Positions 21,576 to 31,573 of a stretch of DNA of 64,000 bases are shown here, piece after piece. The number at the start of each line of letters is the position of its first letter. Positions within the stretch are counted from its first letter, which is position 1. The stretch lies in contig NZ_JAVHXT010000001.1 of assembly GCF_031119335.1 (NCBI RefSeq), positions 220,448 to 284,447 on the forward strand, given 5' to 3'. Below the pieces are notes generated by a model. That model was not told the DNA's origin, made no database searches, and worked only from the letters and a program-made list of their open reading frames with translations. A program made the position numbers and the translations under genes. The stretch is from Pedobacter sp. GTDB taxonomy: Bacteria > Bacteroidota > Bacteroidia > Sphingobacteriales > Sphingobacteriaceae.

Positions 21576-22289
21576 TTACTTCACTAAAGTAATATTTTCT
21601 TGCGTAATTATTGGCAATCCTTTAAAGCGTAACAACAATTGTGCAGTAGTAATTACATCATTCTGGCAATATTTAGCAATTCGAGTTAAATCTTTTTGTT
21701 GGTAATAGATTTCCTTAACCTGACTGCCATCGATATCATTTTTAGGAGTGGGCAAATCAAATATCGCAGCTAGTAAATTTAAAGAAGTGTAGTTTTTATA
21801 ATCACCGAATTTCCAAAGTTCCATAGTATCTAAATGATGAATTTCCCAAGGTTTCTTGCCAGCTATTTGTAATGGTGCGGGGATTGGCAAGCCGTTAATC
21901 AGCATTCTTCTGCATAAGTACGGAAAATCAAATTCCTTACCATTGTGTGCACAGAGTTGTAAGTTTTTAGTGTGCTTATTTATGAGGTTGATGAATTGTT
22001 TCAGTAAAATAGTTTCATCGTGGTGGGCAAATGAACACACTCGCAAATGAATTTGCTTTCGCTCTAAATGATAGATACCAACGCTGATACAAACAACCTT
22101 TCCGAACTCTGCCCAAATGCCAGCTCTATCGTAAAATTCCACCGCCGTCTGTCCGTCTTTACGTTGGTAGCGGCTTTTTTGTTCCCAAAGTTCTTGTAGG
22201 TGTGGTGGTAGCTCTTCAAACTTTTCCTTCTGTGGAACGGTTTCAATATCAATCACAAAGACATTGTTTAGCTTAAGGTCTTTTAGCAT
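21576..22289 (-). CDS. 3'-5' exonuclease, DEDD family (PolB-associated exonuclease-like)
   Basis: FVIDIETVPQ, CAHNGKEFDFPYLCRR, YCQNDVITTAQL. Confidence 0.85.
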   Translation of the reverse strand: MLKDLKLNNVFVIDIETVPQKEKFEELPPHLQELWEQKSRYQRKDGQTAVEFYDRAGIWAEFGKVVCISVGIYHLERKQIHLRVCSFAHHDETILLKQFINLINKHTKNLQLCAHNGKEFDFPYLCRRMLINGLPIPAPLQIAGKKPWEIHHLDTMELWKFGDYKNYTSLNLLAAIFDLPTPKNDIDGSQVKEIYYQQKDLTRIAKYCQNDVITTAQLLLRFKGLPIITQENITLVK

Positions 22290-22392
22290 AGTGGATAGGA
22301 TAGGTGTATATCCAAATTAGTAAATTTTTGTTAATTCTCCCGCAGATTTTCGCTGATGTTTCCGCAGATTTAAGAAGATAAGGCGAATTTCG

Positions 22393-22477
22393 TCATTGCG
22401 AGGTACGAAGCAATCCTACAACTGTCGCTAAGCAATAACCATAGCTCTAAGATTGCTTCGTGCCTCGCAATGAAGTG
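22393..22477. repeat. REP-like inverted repeat
   Basis: CGTCATTGCGAGGTACGAAGCAATC ... GATTGCTTCGTGCCTCGCAATGAAG. Confidence 0.8.
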
Positions 22478-22623
22478 AGGAGAGTTCAATACCTAGGGAA
22501 TTACAATGAAGCTAATCTCAAGTTAACTTAGGTGTCTAAGGTGGTTAATTAAAACAAAAAAATCCCTTCCGAAAATGGAAAGGATTAATCTATGCTTAAC
22601 AAAACCCTTTGACGATGTTGGGA

Positions 22624-24015
22624 TTAAACGTAACCTAGAATTTTAAGCACCTGCTTACTATTTTGCTCTTCGCCAAAAACTTCGAAGTTAAAAGTCTCAT
22701 CGCGGTTTCTGCGGATAATTACATGCTTTGGACTAGGCAATAAACAGTGATGGATACCACCATAACCACTTAAAACTTCCTGATAAGCACCCGTATTAAA
22801 GAAGCCTAGATATTGCACTTTACGTGTTTTAGGCATAAACACACTGTTCATGTGTGCCTCTTGGTTGTAGTAATCTTGCCCATCGCAAGTAATACCACCC
22901 AAGTTTACGCGTTCGTATTCAGCATCCCAATTGTTGATAGGTAATAATACATATTTTTGGTTCAGCGCCCAAACATCAGGCAAATTGGTGATGAAAGAAC
23001 CATCCAACATCAACCATTTTTCACGGTCATTTTGTTGTTTACGGCCCAACACTTTGTATAAAATTCCTGAAGCTTCAGCAACCGTGTATTTACCAAATTC
23101 AGTAATGATATCTGGTTCAACAACATCGTGCTCTGCACAAATTTCCTTGATACGTTTTACAATCTCGTTTACCATGTACTCGTAATCGAAATCGAACACC
23201 AAACTATCTTTAAACGGCATACCACCACCAATATCTAAAGTATCTAGTTCTGGATTGATTTTCTTGAACTTGCAATACAAGGTCACATATTTCTCTAATT
23301 CATTCCAGTAATATGGCGTGTCAGAAATACCAGAATTAATAAAAAAGTGCAATAATTTCACCCTAAAATTTGGGTTTGCAGCCACTTTACTGTTGTAGAA
23401 ATCAATTACATCTTCCATACGTACACCTAAACGAGAAGTATAGAATTGCGAATCTGGCTGCTCTTCAGCTGCAATACGGATACCCAAGTTACAAGGTGTA
23501 TCCATCTCAATTTCATCGTCGTAAAGGTTAAACTCTTCTTTGTTATCTAATACCGGAATGATGTTTTTATAGCCATCATGCAACATATCGATAATATATT
23601 GTTTGTATTGGAAGGTTTTAAAACCGTTGCAGATAATGGTTGTTTCTTTAGTCAGGTTGCCCTTTTTCTCCAAAGCCTCAATCATTGGCATATCAAAAGC
23701 CGACGAAGTCTCCAAGTGGATATCGTTCTTTAAAGCCTCTTCAACAATGTGTTTAAAGTGCGAACTTTTTGTACAATAGCAGTATTTGTAGTCGCCACGG
23801 TAATTATTCTTGATAATTGCCTGCTGAAACAACAATTTTGCCTGCTGAATTTTCTTGCTTACCATGGGTAAGTAAGTGAAACGCAATGGCGTACCATAGG
23901 TTTCAATCATTTCCATCAAGTTTAAATCGTGGAAATATAATTCATCATCTATAATGCTATAGCCCTCTTGCGGGAAACCAACACTCAGATCAAGAAATTC
24001 TTCGTAACTCTGCAT
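22624..24015 (-). CDS. speA: Arginine decarboxylase (PLP, Orn/DAP/Arg decarboxylase fold)
   Basis: YCYCTKSSHFKHIVEEAL PLP-lysine region; LDTLDIGGGMPF; ITEFGKYTVAEASG. Confidence 0.85.
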   Translation of the reverse strand: MQSYEEFLDLSVGFPQEGYSIIDDELYFHDLNLMEMIETYGTPLRFTYLPMVSKKIQQAKLLFQQAIIKNNYRGDYKYCYCTKSSHFKHIVEEALKNDIHLETSSAFDMPMIEALEKKGNLTKETTIICNGFKTFQYKQYIIDMLHDGYKNIIPVLDNKEEFNLYDDEIEMDTPCNLGIRIAAEEQPDSQFYTSRLGVRMEDVIDFYNSKVAANPNFRVKLLHFFINSGISDTPYYWNELEKYVTLYCKFKKINPELDTLDIGGGMPFKDSLVFDFDYEYMVNEIVKRIKEICAEHDVVEPDIITEFGKYTVAEASGILYKVLGRKQQNDREKWLMLDGSFITNLPDVWALNQKYVLLPINNWDAEYERVNLGGITCDGQDYYNQEAHMNSVFMPKTRKVQYLGFFNTGAYQEVLSGYGGIHHCLLPSPKHVIIRRNRDETFNFEVFGEEQNSKQVLKILGYV

Positions 24016-24475
24016 TGTCTAAAAATTTTTGCAAAAATGTAATTTTAAATCGATAAAAATGTAGACTAAATAACATTTTTATATTAACTCTTAAAAAGAG
24101 GTTTAGTTTTTACTTTTTGTAAAGAGATGGAGAGTTTTTGTGTGTTTATAACTGCTTGTTTATCTTTTTGTTGTGGTGTTTTGTGTTTGTTTTGTAGACT
24201 TTTTGGGTAAAACTAAAATTGATGTGATTTTTTCACTCGTTAACATCATATAATTTACCTCTTCGTTTTTTTAGTTTTGAAAAGCAATTGCAGTACCGTT
24301 TTGGTTACGAAAGTCCCGCTTTTTGTTATAAGTCCCGATAAAATCGGGAGCTTTTCACTTCAATCGGGTTTGATGAACGAAGTGATGTGCTAAAAACTTT
24401 GTTAATCTTTATAGACTTGGTGCTGAGAAGATTGACAAAGCTGTAAGAAAAGGTCTGTGGCACAAAGAACCTTGG

Positions 24476-25030
24476 TTACTTTGGAAGTAACACATCGCTA
24501 ATTACATGTATCACGCCGTTAGATGCCTTTACTGTAGAAATAATCTCGCTACCGTTTACATAATTTTTTCCATCCTTTTGGGTAATTTTTACCTTGCCAC
24601 CAAAAACCATGTCATATTCCAAGCCATCTTGAAGTAGAACACCATCTAATACACCAACATAGGTGTGGTAGCCAAGTATATTACTTAAATCATCTTTTTT
24701 TTCTGGTTTTAATAAATCTTCTACAGTGCCTTTTGGCAACTTGTCGAAGGCTGTATTTGTTGGCGCAAAAACCGTGAACGGACCTGCGTTGCTAAGCGCA
24801 TCAGTCAATCCAGCAGCTTTAACAGCAGTAACTAAAGTAGTAAAGTCTGGACTTTTTGCCGCTACTTGAACAATGTTGGGATTGGAGACGTCGTCAACAA
24901 CGGCCGATTGTCCGACGCTATTTTCTGAAGCGCTAGCATTGTCTGATGTTTCGGTTGTGTTTTCGGGCTGGTTGTTGGTACAAGCCGTGAATAGGATTGC
25001 GGCTACAAGAGCAAATAGAATTTTTTTCAT
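24476..25030 (-). CDS. Fasciclin domain-containing lipoprotein
   Basis: Start at MKKILFALVAAILFTACTNN (lipobox); GPFTVFAPTNTAFDKLPKGTVEDLL; NGVIHVISDVLLPK. Confidence 0.92.
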   Translation of the reverse strand: MKKILFALVAAILFTACTNNQPENTTETSDNASASENSVGQSAVVDDVSNPNIVQVAAKSPDFTTLVTAVKAAGLTDALSNAGPFTVFAPTNTAFDKLPKGTVEDLLKPEKKDDLSNILGYHTYVGVLDGVLLQDGLEYDMVFGGKVKITQKDGKNYVNGSEIISTVKASNGVIHVISDVLLPK

Positions 25031-25265
25031 GATGCATATTTTTATTACGAAAATATTTCTGTTTCGCATATAAAAGTATGATTTGAATCATCCTGCCTCA
25101 TTGCTATAATGACGACGAAGCACCCGCAAAACGAGCCTGAATGTTACTAAAAAAACAATGAGCCAACAAATGAAAAATCCTAAAGCGAATGATAATCATA
25201 GTTGTATGATTGGTTTGCTTCGCAGCTACTTCGTGGTCGTAAACTCGTAATGACGACCTGTTAAG

Positions 25266-26180
25266 CTATCGTTTCAACGGCAAATGTATTTCTGCCAACA
25301 TACACCTTGCACTACCGCCACCATTTTGCTCAATAGTATAAATTGGAGCCGTTACAATCTTAGAAAATGCAGATAACGCTGTAATCTGTGTGCCATGCAA
25401 AGCTTTTAACGCCTGCTCCGACATTACCAATAGGCTTTCGCCATCTTTATTTTGCACTTCTAACATATTACCAGCAAAGTGGTTCATCTGCTCAAACGAA
25501 ATATCGATAACGGTTTTATTGGTGGCTTTAAAGCTTTCTAAAACGGCTATTTTGTCTTCCGTATATTTAATGCTATCCAAACAAACTACAGTAAATTTTT
25601 CTCCAATGCACATCATCACATTGGTATGGTAAATAGGGAAGCCGCCTTCATCTACAGCCTGAAATGCGACCACTCCGTAGCCACTTAGCATCGCAAAATT
25701 TTCTAACACTTCTTTATCGGTGCGCACACTTAAGCAAGCATAGGCAATTTTGTTTGTTCTGTCTAAAACCATACTGCCGGTGCCTTCCAAAAAGCGTTCT
25801 TGTAGTTCGAAAAAGCTTAAATCTGTTTGGTGGCTTACTTCAAAAGTCTTTGCTAAATAATCAATAATATCTTTTCTGCGTTCCTGTCTGCGGTTTGGCG
25901 AGTGCATCGGATAAAGAAAAACACTACCATCTTCATGAAAAGAAACCCAATTGTTCGGGAATATCGAATCGGGCGTTTCGGAATCTAATGTGTCGCTAAT
26001 TATGGTTACATCTACACCATTTTCTCTAAGTATATTTACAAAGCCATCAAACTCAGCTAAGGCTTTTTGTTGAACATTTTCCTGTTCGCTAGCCATCTGA
26101 AATTTATTGTCATCGGCAGTTTGCTCGTTGAATTTAAAATCAACCGGGCGTATCATGAGTAGGTGTGAAGTTGTTTGCAT
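25266..26180 (-). CDS. ctlX: Amidinotransferase-family hydrolase, citrulline utilization hydrolase CtlX-like
   Basis: MIRPVDFKFNEQTADDN; FPNNWVSFHEDG; GGGSARCMLAEIHLP. Confidence 0.85.
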   Translation of the reverse strand: MQTTSHLLMIRPVDFKFNEQTADDNKFQMASEQENVQQKALAEFDGFVNILRENGVDVTIISDTLDSETPDSIFPNNWVSFHEDGSVFLYPMHSPNRRQERRKDIIDYLAKTFEVSHQTDLSFFELQERFLEGTGSMVLDRTNKIAYACLSVRTDKEVLENFAMLSGYGVVAFQAVDEGGFPIYHTNVMMCIGEKFTVVCLDSIKYTEDKIAVLESFKATNKTVIDISFEQMNHFAGNMLEVQNKDGESLLVMSEQALKALHGTQITALSAFSKIVTAPIYTIEQNGGGSARCMLAEIHLPLKR

Positions 26181-26182
26181 TC

Positions 26183-26485
26183 TTATTTTTCTTTGAGCCT
26201 ATTTTTATAGTCCATCTGCTCGTGTAAAATTCTTACAATTTCGATGTTGTCTAGTTTCGTTTGATGGTAAAATATAATATGTTTACCAATATTTACGCCC
26301 AATATTGCTTCACCGATATCATCATACTTTTTCCCTATTTCTGGCTTTTCTGCAATTTGGTTAAAAGTGTAAATCAGGAGTTCATAATATTTATCCGCTT
26401 GCTTTTCAGACCAAGTATGGTAAGTGTAGTGCCAAATATCAGTCAAGTCCTCAACGGCTTTATTAGTCAGTAAATAATTAGCCAT
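26183..26485 (-). CDS. parE: ParE-family toxin (RelE/ParE superfamily)
   Basis: YLLTNKAVEDLTDIWHYTYHTWSEKQADKYYELL; small ORF overlapping ParD-like ORF. Confidence 0.9.
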   Translation of the reverse strand: MANYLLTNKAVEDLTDIWHYTYHTWSEKQADKYYELLIYTFNQIAEKPEIGKKYDDIGEAILGVNIGKHIIFYHQTKLDNIEIVRILHEQMDYKNRLKEK

Positions 26486-26726
26486 TTTTGCTTTTTGCTT
26501 TTAGAGCGGCTAAATGTTCTATTGGATCGAAATTATGGGCAATTCCGCTATTTAAACCTTCTTGAATAGCTTTTTTCAAAACAATTGTTTTGTTTTCTTC
26601 CTCTTCTAAAAGTCTTAAGCCAGCACGTATCATCTCGCTAGCATTTTTATAACGGCCTTTTGCGATACTATTTTCAACAAATTCTTCAAAATAGTTGCCT
26701 AACGATACAGAAGTGTTATTCCCCAT
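26478..26726 (-). CDS. parD: ParD-family antitoxin (RHH)
   Basis: NTSVSLGNYFEEFVENSIAKGRYKNASEMIRAGLRLLEEEE. Confidence 0.92.
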   Translation of the reverse strand: MGNNTSVSLGNYFEEFVENSIAKGRYKNASEMIRAGLRLLEEEENKTIVLKKAIQEGLNSGIAHNFDPIEHLAALKAKSKNG

Positions 26727-26846
26727 GATTTTTTAATTTCTTTAACTAAAGTTACCAATAATTGGTAACTTTAGCAACCGTTTTATGTTGAGTTAAAGTC
26801 TGCAATCCCGTTTGGCATTAGTTAACCAATTCAAACGATTAAACAA

Positions 26847-28307
26847 TTAACCAATTTCATCCCTTAACAAAGGTAAGCTCATACAATGAAAACCACCTCT
26901 AGCCCTAGATAACTCAGCCGATGGCATTAAAACTAAAGTGTCGGTTAAAGTTTCTACATCTACCTTTCCACTTTCTAAATCTTGTATTAAATCTTGAACT
27001 TTTACCACATTAAACCCATTTGCTTTAAAAGCCTCTACGGTTTTATCATTACGGTCGTAGCCTAAAACTACGCCTTCTTTTAGTGCCAAAAGGTTACAAG
27101 AGTCGGTCCATTGCTCGCGGCTATCGTAGGGAAAAGTATTACCGCCACTGTAAATTACTTTAGTAGGCGTGGTACTGCCTAAATCGTTTCTACTGATATC
27201 ATCTAGCAAAGCCTCTACATGTTCAAAGACCTTTGGCTGTCCTGGTTTATTTTTGTGAAACTGGATAGCGGTAGTAGCTTCCAATTTTTCAGGTTCTTTT
27301 AAAAAGTGGATAGGCTCGGTAGCATCGTAAGCCGGACTATGCGCAATACTGTGCAAAATCACCCAAGTATCACGTTTTACCTGAGTAAAAACCGTATCTA
27401 GGTGCATGTAGTCACGCTTAGCTGGAATTTTTACTACTGTTACTTTCTCTACCACGTTATTTTCAAATAGCAGTTTAATGGCTTCATTAGCACCTTCTTC
27501 CGAAGTACGTTCGCTTACGCCAATGAGTACATGGTTTGGTGCAACCATCATTACATCGCCACCTTCTAAAGTAGTTCGAAACTCAGGTTCATCACCAGGA
27601 CGCAAAAAGTGCATGGTAGGGTCTGGTATTTCAATAATGTTGTTTTGGTAAGCTTCAAAAAACGGGTGGTTAAAGAAAATATAACGCATCAACATCGTTT
27701 CACGAACACGGGCCTTTTTAGCAGGCTTGTTCAGTAAAATATGGCTGTTAATGGTAGTACCAACATCGCGGGTGAAAATCAGGTTCGGTACTGGCGCAAA
27801 AATCATGGTATCATCGGCCATAGTGCCCGAAATAAAAATCTCTGCCAGTTCCTTAGGTTCGGTAGCGGTAAGTTTTAACTGTAGTTTGTACGTACAGCCT
27901 TCAATAGCGCAAACGGCTGCCGTTAGTTTCTTGCGGATGTACTCGTCGGCCAAAATATCTGCCAATAAATTTTGCAGTTCCACCACATTTTCTGAGTTAT
28001 GGAAATTTGGGTGGTTTGGCTTGTAAAAGCCTCTATTTGTAGCTTCGCTATCTATTTCTGCCAGTTTTCCTTTAATTTTTTCAGGATCAAGGAAATACAT
28101 TAACAGTTTGGTATAGTAATCATATTCGTCTTTACGGATCGTATCTAAATGTACAATATCCTCAAAAAGCCAATCTTGCGCTTTAGAAGGTACCACTTTG
28201 CCCAATCCGCTATCAGGACTGTGCACCAATAATTTTCTCAATCTTCCAATTTCGGTAGTAACGCCTATTTTAAAAACGCTCTCAAACGCTTTGTTCCGCA
28301 TGTTCAT
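26847..28307 (-). CDS. Arginine deiminase family protein
   Basis: EIGRLRKLLVHSP, FTRDVGTTI, EGGDVMMVAPN, HLDTVFTQV, RGGFHCMSLPLLRDEI. Confidence 0.9.
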   Translation of the reverse strand: MNMRNKAFESVFKIGVTTEIGRLRKLLVHSPDSGLGKVVPSKAQDWLFEDIVHLDTIRKDEYDYYTKLLMYFLDPEKIKGKLAEIDSEATNRGFYKPNHPNFHNSENVVELQNLLADILADEYIRKKLTAAVCAIEGCTYKLQLKLTATEPKELAEIFISGTMADDTMIFAPVPNLIFTRDVGTTINSHILLNKPAKKARVRETMLMRYIFFNHPFFEAYQNNIIEIPDPTMHFLRPGDEPEFRTTLEGGDVMMVAPNHVLIGVSERTSEEGANEAIKLLFENNVVEKVTVVKIPAKRDYMHLDTVFTQVKRDTWVILHSIAHSPAYDATEPIHFLKEPEKLEATTAIQFHKNKPGQPKVFEHVEALLDDISRNDLGSTTPTKVIYSGGNTFPYDSREQWTDSCNLLALKEGVVLGYDRNDKTVEAFKANGFNVVKVQDLIQDLESGKVDVETLTDTLVLMPSAELSRARGGFHCMSLPLLRDEIG

Positions 28308-28837
28308 ATCATTTTGGTGTTGCTACAAAACTATTCTTTTTTTTGAAAGGCACAAGTTGGTTCAATAGTTCATATGTTTACTTGTTTATTAATTGGATGT
28401 TTAGTTTTTTGAAAAGCAATAGTGGTGCTGCTATTAGCGTACGGCCCCGCTATACCCTGTAGCCTTCGTTCGCAAACGCTCTCTCGGGGCTGTCGTTTCT
28501 ATCGGGTTTAAATAATTCAAGACTTTGATATTATGTACCAACCTCCAAAACTCATCTTTGCGTTCTTCGCGAAAACTTCCAAAACCTTTGCGGTTGAATT
28601 TTTAACGCAAAACAAATAAGAGTTACGCAAAGAACGCAAAGTTTAAAGTACTACACTTGCCACCTAAACCCGATAGGAGTGAGCATCCCGATTTATCGGG
28701 ATAAAACGGATAGCGGGACTGCAAAATGATAGTAGAACTGTATCTGCTTTTCTAATCATAAAATTATAGTTTAAATACTCCAAAACCTTTTAGCTTTAGT
28801 CTTTAAGCTTTCAGCTATAATCGCTATTTTTGGCACT

Positions 28838-30790
28838 ATGAATTTTATCATCGCTGGCGCAGTTGAGGCCGTTAAAGAATTATATGGGCAGGAAATTGCC
28901 GAAAATGTAATCAATATACAAGAAACACGTAAAGAATTTGAAGGACAAGTAACCATTGTGGTGTTTCCAATTGTGCGGTTTTCTAAAAAATCTCCAGAAG
29001 AAACAGCGAATGATATCGGCTCGTTTTTACAGCAAAATGTAGCAGAAGTTACAGGTTTTAACGTAGTAAAAGGTTTCTTAAACTTGGTTATTGCCGAAAG
29101 CTATTGGATTGATTTGTTTAATAACACCTTATTGCAGCCAGATTTTTTATCGATAAAGCCACGTGGCGAAAAAGTGATGGTAGAATATTCATCGCCAAAT
29201 ACCAACAAACCTTTGCACTTAGGGCACGTACGTAATAATTTATTGGGTTACTCGGTTTCTGAATTGCTAAAAGCCGATGGTTACGAGGTAATCAAGGTGA
29301 ATTTGGTTAACGATAGGGGTATCCATATCTGTAAATCGATGTTGGCTTGGCAAAACTGGGGCAATGGCGAAACTCCTGAAAGTTCGGGCTTAAAAGGCGA
29401 CCACTTGGTAGGTAAATACTATGTTTTATACGATAAAAAAGAAAAGGAAGAACTTCAAAATATAATTTCAACTTACCATGAAATTGGAACAACACTTTCG
29501 CAGTTTCAAAAAGATAAATTTGGAGGTGCAATTGGTGTCTTGCAAACTGCTTTAGACCAAAATGACCCTCAGGCATTAAAACGTGGATTTGATATTTTTG
29601 CATCTACGGTTCAAAATATAATTAATAGATTTCAGTCAGAAGAGAACTTCGATAATATACAAGAGTTTGTAACTTTAGTTAATAACAGCTCATTTGTGTC
29701 AGTTGCAAAGATGCTTCAGCAATGGGAGCAAGGCGATACAGAAGTGGTTGGTTTGTGGGAGAAAATGAACGGCTGGGTTTACGAAGGTTTCGACGTGACC
29801 TACAAAAAACTAGGCGTAGATTTCGATAAATACTATTACGAAAGCAATACTTATTTGCTTGGAAAAGATACGGTTGAAGAAGGTTTGGCCAAAGGTGTTT
29901 TCTTTAAAAAAGAAGACGGTTCGGTTTGGATTGACTTGACTGCCGATGGTTTAGACCAGAAATTGGTTTTACGTGCCGATGGTACTTCGGTATATATTAC
30001 GCAAGATTTAGGTACTGCCCAAATGAAATACGACGATTTCGGGATGGATAAGTCGATTTATGTGGTGGGTAACGAACAAGATTACCACTTTAAGGTGTTG
30101 TTCTTAATCTTAGAGAAGTTAGGCAAAAGCTGGGCGAAGGGTTTGTATCACTTATCTTATGGCATGGTAGATTTACCTAGCGGGAAGATGAAAAGTCGTG
30201 AGGGAACTGTGGTAGATGCTGATGACCTAGTGAACGAAATGGTAGAAACCGCCAAGCAAAAGACGGAAGAATTAGGTAAAACCAACGATTTCTCTGAAGC
30301 TGATAAGGAAGATTTGTATACGACCATTGGTTTAGGTGCTTTGAAGTATTTCTTACTGAAAGTAGAACCTAAAAAACGTTTGCTGTTCGACCCTGCGGAG
30401 AGTATCGATTTCCAAGGAAATACTGGTCCTTTTATTCAGTACACCCATGCCCGTATCAAATCTTTATTGAGCAGAGCTGATTACCATTATGCGGTGGCCG
30501 ATTATAGTAATATTAAACTCACACCAACAGAACTAGAAATGGTGATGTTGTTGGCGAAATATCCAACGGAAATTTCAGAAGCGGCGAAGGCTTATAGTCC
30601 GGCGTTTATTGCGAACTATTTATACGAAGTGGCGAAGTTGTTTAACAAGTTTTACCATGAAACGCCACCAATTATTAAAGAGGAAGATACGGCGGCAAAA
30701 CAGCACCGCTTAAATCTTTGTAAAATTGCTGCCGATGTGATTAAATCTGGTATGGGTATTTTAGGGATTAAGGTGCCTGAAAGGATGTAA
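28838..30790 (+). CDS. argS: Arginyl-tRNA synthetase with an atypical insertion
   Basis: VEYSSPNTNKPLHLGHVRNN (HIGH), MKSREGTVVDADDLV (KMSK-like), C-terminal anticodon-binding DALR region. Confidence 0.96.
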   Translation: MNFIIAGAVEAVKELYGQEIAENVINIQETRKEFEGQVTIVVFPIVRFSKKSPEETANDIGSFLQQNVAEVTGFNVVKGFLNLVIAESYWIDLFNNTLLQPDFLSIKPRGEKVMVEYSSPNTNKPLHLGHVRNNLLGYSVSELLKADGYEVIKVNLVNDRGIHICKSMLAWQNWGNGETPESSGLKGDHLVGKYYVLYDKKEKEELQNIISTYHEIGTTLSQFQKDKFGGAIGVLQTALDQNDPQALKRGFDIFASTVQNIINRFQSEENFDNIQEFVTLVNNSSFVSVAKMLQQWEQGDTEVVGLWEKMNGWVYEGFDVTYKKLGVDFDKYYYESNTYLLGKDTVEEGLAKGVFFKKEDGSVWIDLTADGLDQKLVLRADGTSVYITQDLGTAQMKYDDFGMDKSIYVVGNEQDYHFKVLFLILEKLGKSWAKGLYHLSYGMVDLPSGKMKSREGTVVDADDLVNEMVETAKQKTEELGKTNDFSEADKEDLYTTIGLGALKYFLLKVEPKKRLLFDPAESIDFQGNTGPFIQYTHARIKSLLSRADYHYAVADYSNIKLTPTELEMVMLLAKYPTEISEAAKAYSPAFIANYLYEVAKLFNKFYHETPPIIKEEDTAAKQHRLNLCKIAADVIKSGMGILGIKVPERM

Positions 30791-30800
30791 TTTTTACGCT

Positions 30801-31454
30801 ATGAAAAACACCCTTTTTATAGCTTTGTTATTATTCGCATTTAGTGTTAATGCCCAAAAGAATATCATATTTAAAGATGATTTTGAGGGATATGACAACG
30901 ATTGGAAACTCGTTAGTACTAAGGAATTTAAAGTGAAGCAAGAAGAGGGTAAATTGTTTATAAGCAAGGCCACTCAAAATAAAATAATGAATGGTTGTTT
31001 ATGGTATAAAAAAACAATACCTAATTTTGACACCAGCAGTGATTTCTCTATCAAATTTGACGCAAATGCAGTTTCTTCAGAATTTGTAACTACAAGCTTT
31101 GATATACAATGGGGGAAGATTTATGAGGCTGATGGTGTAAGTATTAAATCTTTGCATCAACTTGATTTTGCGATCGATAAAGTTAGGCTTAGCAAGTTTG
31201 AAATGGGCAAAGGGGGGTGGACTTACTACGCATGGTCAGACGAAGTTTATGATCCATTGTTGAATAAGTTTAAAGCCGAACGAAATACGTTTCATAATTA
31301 CGAAATTATGCAAGAGGATAAGCTCTTAAAAGTTATGATAGACGGAAAGTTAGTTTACAAAATAGCAATTGAACCTAAAATTGGAAGTGAAATTGGCTTT
31401 CAACGTTGTTTAAAAGGGGAACTTTTGTTTGATAACATCGTGATAAAGCAATAA
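30801..31454 (+). CDS. Secreted protein of unknown function (possible lectin/LamG-like jelly-roll fold)
   Basis: Signal peptide MKNTLFIALLLFAFSVNAQ; beta-rich. Confidence 0.5.
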   Translation: MKNTLFIALLLFAFSVNAQKNIIFKDDFEGYDNDWKLVSTKEFKVKQEEGKLFISKATQNKIMNGCLWYKKTIPNFDTSSDFSIKFDANAVSSEFVTTSFDIQWGKIYEADGVSIKSLHQLDFAIDKVRLSKFEMGKGGWTYYAWSDEVYDPLLNKFKAERNTFHNYEIMQEDKLLKVMIDGKLVYKIAIEPKIGSEIGFQRCLKGELLFDNIVIKQ

Positions 31455-31475
31455 CAATAAAATCGTAGATATCGC

Positions 31476-31512
31476 AAAGTGCTTGTTTTTTAATTTTACA
31501 AGCACTTTTTTT
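31476..31512 (+). terminator. Intrinsic terminator
   Basis: AAAGTGCTTGTttttaatttTACAAGCACTTTTTTT. Confidence 0.85.
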
Positions 31513-31573
31513 CGTTTTAAAAGGTCTATCTCGCTAAGTTTAAAGTCTATTAAAGTAACCTAACCACACCAAA

